Below are positions 18,495 to 21,035 of a stretch of DNA of 21,035 nt, one piece after another (position 1 is the first letter of the stretch; every line of letters begins with the position of its first letter). Source of the stretch: a virus; IMG/VR virus record IMGVR_UViG_3300025132_000377, positions 1 to 21,035 of that record; one strand, 5' to 3'. The notes under the pieces are model-generated. The model searched no databases and was not told the origin of the DNA. It worked only from the letters and a program-made list of their open reading frames with translations. Both the position numbers and the translations under genes were made by a program.

Positions 18495-21035
18495 TCAGAA
18501 GTTGTAACTCACCCATAATATAACTTGTGAATTATTCAAATCTGTTGAGCCGCTTTGTCTTTTTACCATAACTATATCACCTGCGCTGAACGATAATTCT
18601 ACATCTGAACCTGTTTTTACTAATGTTGCGGCAGTACCACCATTACCCGAAGCGGGTTTTGTAAACTGTGCAGGGGTAAATGTAACATCCTTTATATCAC
18701 TACCACTTGAACCGTTATTCTTTCTAATTCTAATTACATTACTTGTGCTAGAACTAGCAACATCTCCTGTAAATATACAAGTCATGGCTTTTACTGTACC
18801 TGCAAATGGCATTGGATAAGAATTAGGATTAGCAGAAGAACTTTGAACTGTTGGAACTCGGAAATCAACCGCATTTGTATCTAATGCGGCTCTTTCAAAG
18901 AATAGTGGTGTTAATGCACCTAATACAACACCATCACTATTACCTTCAATCCAAGTAACACCACCATCACCGGAACTTATTGATAATTGGTCGTCTGCTG
19001 TTGCACTTGGTACATCAGCCTTTCCAATTACAACATTGTTATTTCCGGTAGTGATATTATCACCTGCTTCATGCCCAATCGCAATATTGTCATCTCCCGT
19101 AGTTACAGCGTATAGTGCCTTGTAACCAAATGCTTGATTATTATGCCCATCTGTTATTCCCCAACCTGCACTATGACCTATTGCATTATTATATGCCCCT
19201 GTTCCGGCTGTGTAAAGTGATTGTTCACCTACGCTAACATTTCTTATTCCATTATGAGCGTATTGCGACATTCTTCCTACTGCTGTATTATAAGAAGCAT
19301 CACCCGAATATAGAGCCTGTGAACCTACGGCAGTATTTCTTTTAGCAGTAGTTAATGCTGTTCCTGCTTGGTGTCCTATTACTACGTTATCATCACCTTC
19401 TGTTAAAGCGTCAAGTGTGTAATTTCCTATTGCTATGTTCTGTTCTCCACCATTAACAGAAGCACCGAGAGCATCATAACCTATTGCTATGTTATCTGAT
19501 TCGCCATTTGCGGCATCCATCGCTTGATAACCAATTGCTATGTTTCTTGCACCCGTTCCAAGATTATACCCTGTATCTTTTCCAATAAGTACATTTCCTG
19601 AACCCGAAGTTAAGTTATATCCGGCAGAAGAACCTATACCAACAGTATAATCTGCCGTAGTGTTAAACAATGCGTTTCTTCCAACTGCTACTACTTTTTC
19701 AGCATTCAAAGTATTACTATCAAAATAACTTCCAATAATTACTGAATACCCTTTATTGTTAGCCATTGCATGACCCGCATAAGCACCAACAGCCACACTA
19801 CCGTAATTGCTGTTAGTTAATAGAGCATCTTTTCCAATAGCGGTATTATCTTGACCGCCCGTTGCCCCGCTTAATGCTTGATGACCTAATGCAGTATTTC
19901 TATCACCCGAAGTTAATGCGTCTAATGCCCCTATTCCTACACCTGTGTTATGACTTGCACTATTTAATGTTCCATGAGATTGATGACCTATTAACAAAGA
20001 GCCTGTAAAATTAGTCCCTTCTGATTTAGCATCTGATAAACCATCTAAGTCAGAAGCACCACCAACAGCAGAACCTCCTACTGTTAATGAACCTGTAATA
20101 TTTACTACACCTGATGCAGATATAGTCATCCTTTCTGTTCCGGCAGTTGAGAATCCTAGTATATCTGTTCCACCTCTATACATTCCTGTATTTTCATCTA
20201 CCTCAAAAGTATATGTTGGATATGCAGCACTTCCGTTAGCCGAAGAAAGTAAAGTATTGTAAGATGTTCCGGCAAAATAAGCACTTCCAAACTTTTTACT
20301 TGCTGAACCTAAAGTGTAAGTATTATTGGTATCGGGAATAATATTAGCATCTACTTCATCTCCCCAAGAATCACCACCGCTAACAGTAGTCCATGAAACA
20401 GCAGCACTAGCACCACCGGAAGTTAATACTTGACCGGAACTTCCGGCAGCAGTTCCTCCAATTAATATTTCACCACTAGAACCAAATCTAAATCTTTCAG
20501 TTCCACCTGTTGAAAATCCTAAGTTATCAGCAGCAGGGAAATACATTCCTGTGTTTGTATCTCCTGTTGTAGAAAACGCTAAGTTTGATGCACTTCCGGC
20601 AGCAGACCTAATTCTAGATGCACTTGCTATAATTCCACCTGCATATAATGCTGCACTATTTGTACCCGCTTGACCTTGTACTGCAACTCTTCCATATTGG
20701 TCTATTTCAAATCTATTATTATCGGGGTCAGTATCATCGTGAACTTCAAACGCATTTCCTGTTCCTGTTTGAACAATCTTGAATAATGTTGTATCACTAG
20801 CATCTGTTAATTTTAATTGTTCTGAACCTGCCGTATCAGTCCAAGTTAAAGATGCTATACCATCTTCTGTTCCACCATTGTTATACAATAATTCAGTATC
20901 ACTACCACCAACACTACCACTAGAAGCAGCAGTTAATCTTCCTTGATTGTCAACAGTAATACTAGCGTTAGTATAAGAACCCGCAGTAACAGCAGTATTT
21001 GCTAATTGGTCTGCACCTATACCATCATCAGCAAC
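18495..21035 (-). CDS. Tail-fibre protein with YadA-like repeats (N-terminus outside window)
   Basis: At least 846 residues are in the window and the reading frame remains open to its right edge, so the start lies outside. Near that edge TAGSYTNASITVDNQGRLTAASSG and later GNAFEVHDDTDPDNNRFEIDQYG and RFRFGSSGEI are typical of long marine phage fibres. The centre has about 19 repeats of 16 to 18 residues of the form N-x-A-I-G-x-x-A, which recall the beta-roll head of trimeric YadA-like adhesins. The last 100 residues form a beta-rich tip (NVIRIRKNNGSSG, DVELSFSAGDIVMVKR, QVILWVSYNF). It probably trimerises and binds the host surface. The fibre-assembly-like gene follows 10 bases later. Confidence 0.85.
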   Translation of the reverse strand, partial: VADDGIGADQLANTAVTAGSYTNASITVDNQGRLTAASSGSVGGSDTELLYNNGGTEDGIASLTWTDTAGSEQLKLTDASDTTLFKIVQTGTGNAFEVHDDTDPDNNRFEIDQYGRVAVQGQAGTNSAALYAGGIIASASRIRSAAGSASNLAFSTTGDTNTGMYFPAADNLGFSTGGTERFRFGSSGEILIGGTAAGSSGQVLTSGGASAAVSWTTVSGGDSWGDEVDANIIPDTNNTYTLGSASKKFGSAYFAGTSYNTLLSSANGSAAYPTYTFEVDENTGMYRGGTDILGFSTAGTERMTISASGVVNITGSLTVGGSAVGGASDLDGLSDAKSEGTNFTGSLLIGHQSHGTLNSASHNTGVGIGALDALTSGDRNTALGHQALSGATGGQDNTAIGKDALLTNSNYGSVAVGAYAGHAMANNKGYSVIIGSYFDSNTLNAEKVVAVGRNALFNTTADYTVGIGSSAGYNLTSGSGNVLIGKDTGYNLGTGARNIAIGYQAMDAANGESDNIAIGYDALGASVNGGEQNIAIGNYTLDALTEGDDNVVIGHQAGTALTTAKRNTAVGSQALYSGDASYNTAVGRMSQYAHNGIRNVSVGEQSLYTAGTGAYNNAIGHSAGWGITDGHNNQAFGYKALYAVTTGDDNIAIGHEAGDNITTGNNNVVIGKADVPSATADDQLSISSGDGGVTWIEGNSDGVVLGALTPLFFERAALDTNAVDFRVPTVQSSSANPNSYPMPFAGTVKAMTCIFTGDVASSSTSNVIRIRKNNGSSGSDIKDVTFTPAQFTKPASGNGGTAATLVKTGSDVELSFSAGDIVMVKRQSGSTDLNNSQVILWVSYNF
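19010..19952 (-). repeat. Coding repeat array in the tail fibre (about 19 units)
   Basis: In the protein, units such as NTALGHQAL, NTAIGKDAL, NIAIGYQAM, NVVIGHQAG and NTAVGRMSQ recur every 16 to 18 residues. The DNA units, about 48 to 54 bases, are diverged, with the NxAIG core best kept. Such arrays can gain or lose units by recombination, altering fibre length. Confidence 0.8.

Noticed and set aside
1-21035. tRNA or rRNA genes
   Set aside because: No cloverleaf with conserved TTC-loop bases or rRNA-like segments was noticed. Genes occupy nearly all positions.

Overview
The window is best read as part of a tailed double-stranded DNA virus of an archaeon, most likely a marine one. It is AT-rich and tightly packed. 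Its replication genes are archaeal or eukaryotic in type rather than bacterial: ATP-dependent DNA ligase, RFC-type clamp loader, PCNA-type clamp, family B DNA polymerase, a PriS/PriL-type primase, an XPF/ERCC4-type nuclease and histone-fold proteins. The other strand carries a long repetitive tail-fibre gene of the kind seen in marine head-tail viruses. The gene set resembles the magroviruses assigned to Marine Group II Euryarchaeota. That assignment is an inference from gene content, and other archaeal hosts cannot be excluded.

Plus-strand block, positions 1 to 17581. About 30 consecutive genes run in one direction with almost no space between them, often joined by ATGA, TTGA or TAATG stop/start overlaps, and with GGTGA-like ribosome binding sites. 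In order: the tail of an unknown gene, histone-fold protein 1, DNA ligase, histone-fold protein 2, three small genes (one LAGLIDADG-like, one zinc ribbon), a degenerate AAA+ protein resembling the clamp-loader large subunit, RFC small subunit, an EF-hand membrane protein, two micro-ORFs, a probable single-stranded DNA binding protein, a small gene, a RadA/Sak4-like ATPase, the sliding clamp, the N-terminal part of PolB, three small genes, the C-terminal part of PolB, a micro-ORF, a Cas4-like nuclease, an unknown gene, a PriS-PriL fusion primase, a zinc-ribbon micro-ORF, an ERCC4 nuclease, a helicase-like ATPase, a DUF4177-like protein, a basic micro-ORF, a DEDDy exonuclease, a one-helix membrane protein and another zinc ribbon.

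Junction, about 17582 to 17689. A T-tract and stem-loops separate the converging gene blocks.

Minus-strand block, 17690 to 21035. Read from the right, a tail-fibre gene that enters from outside the window is followed by a tail-fibre-assembly-like protein, an unknown protein and two micro-ORFs.

Together the plus-strand genes could supply primer synthesis, strand elongation with clamp and clamp loader, ssDNA coating, unwinding, nick sealing, recombination and end processing, so the virus appears largely independent of the host replisome. The most notable points are the two separate histone-fold proteins on either side of the ligase, and a polymerase split between catalytic motifs B and C by three small genes, with its motif C changed from DTD to HTD.
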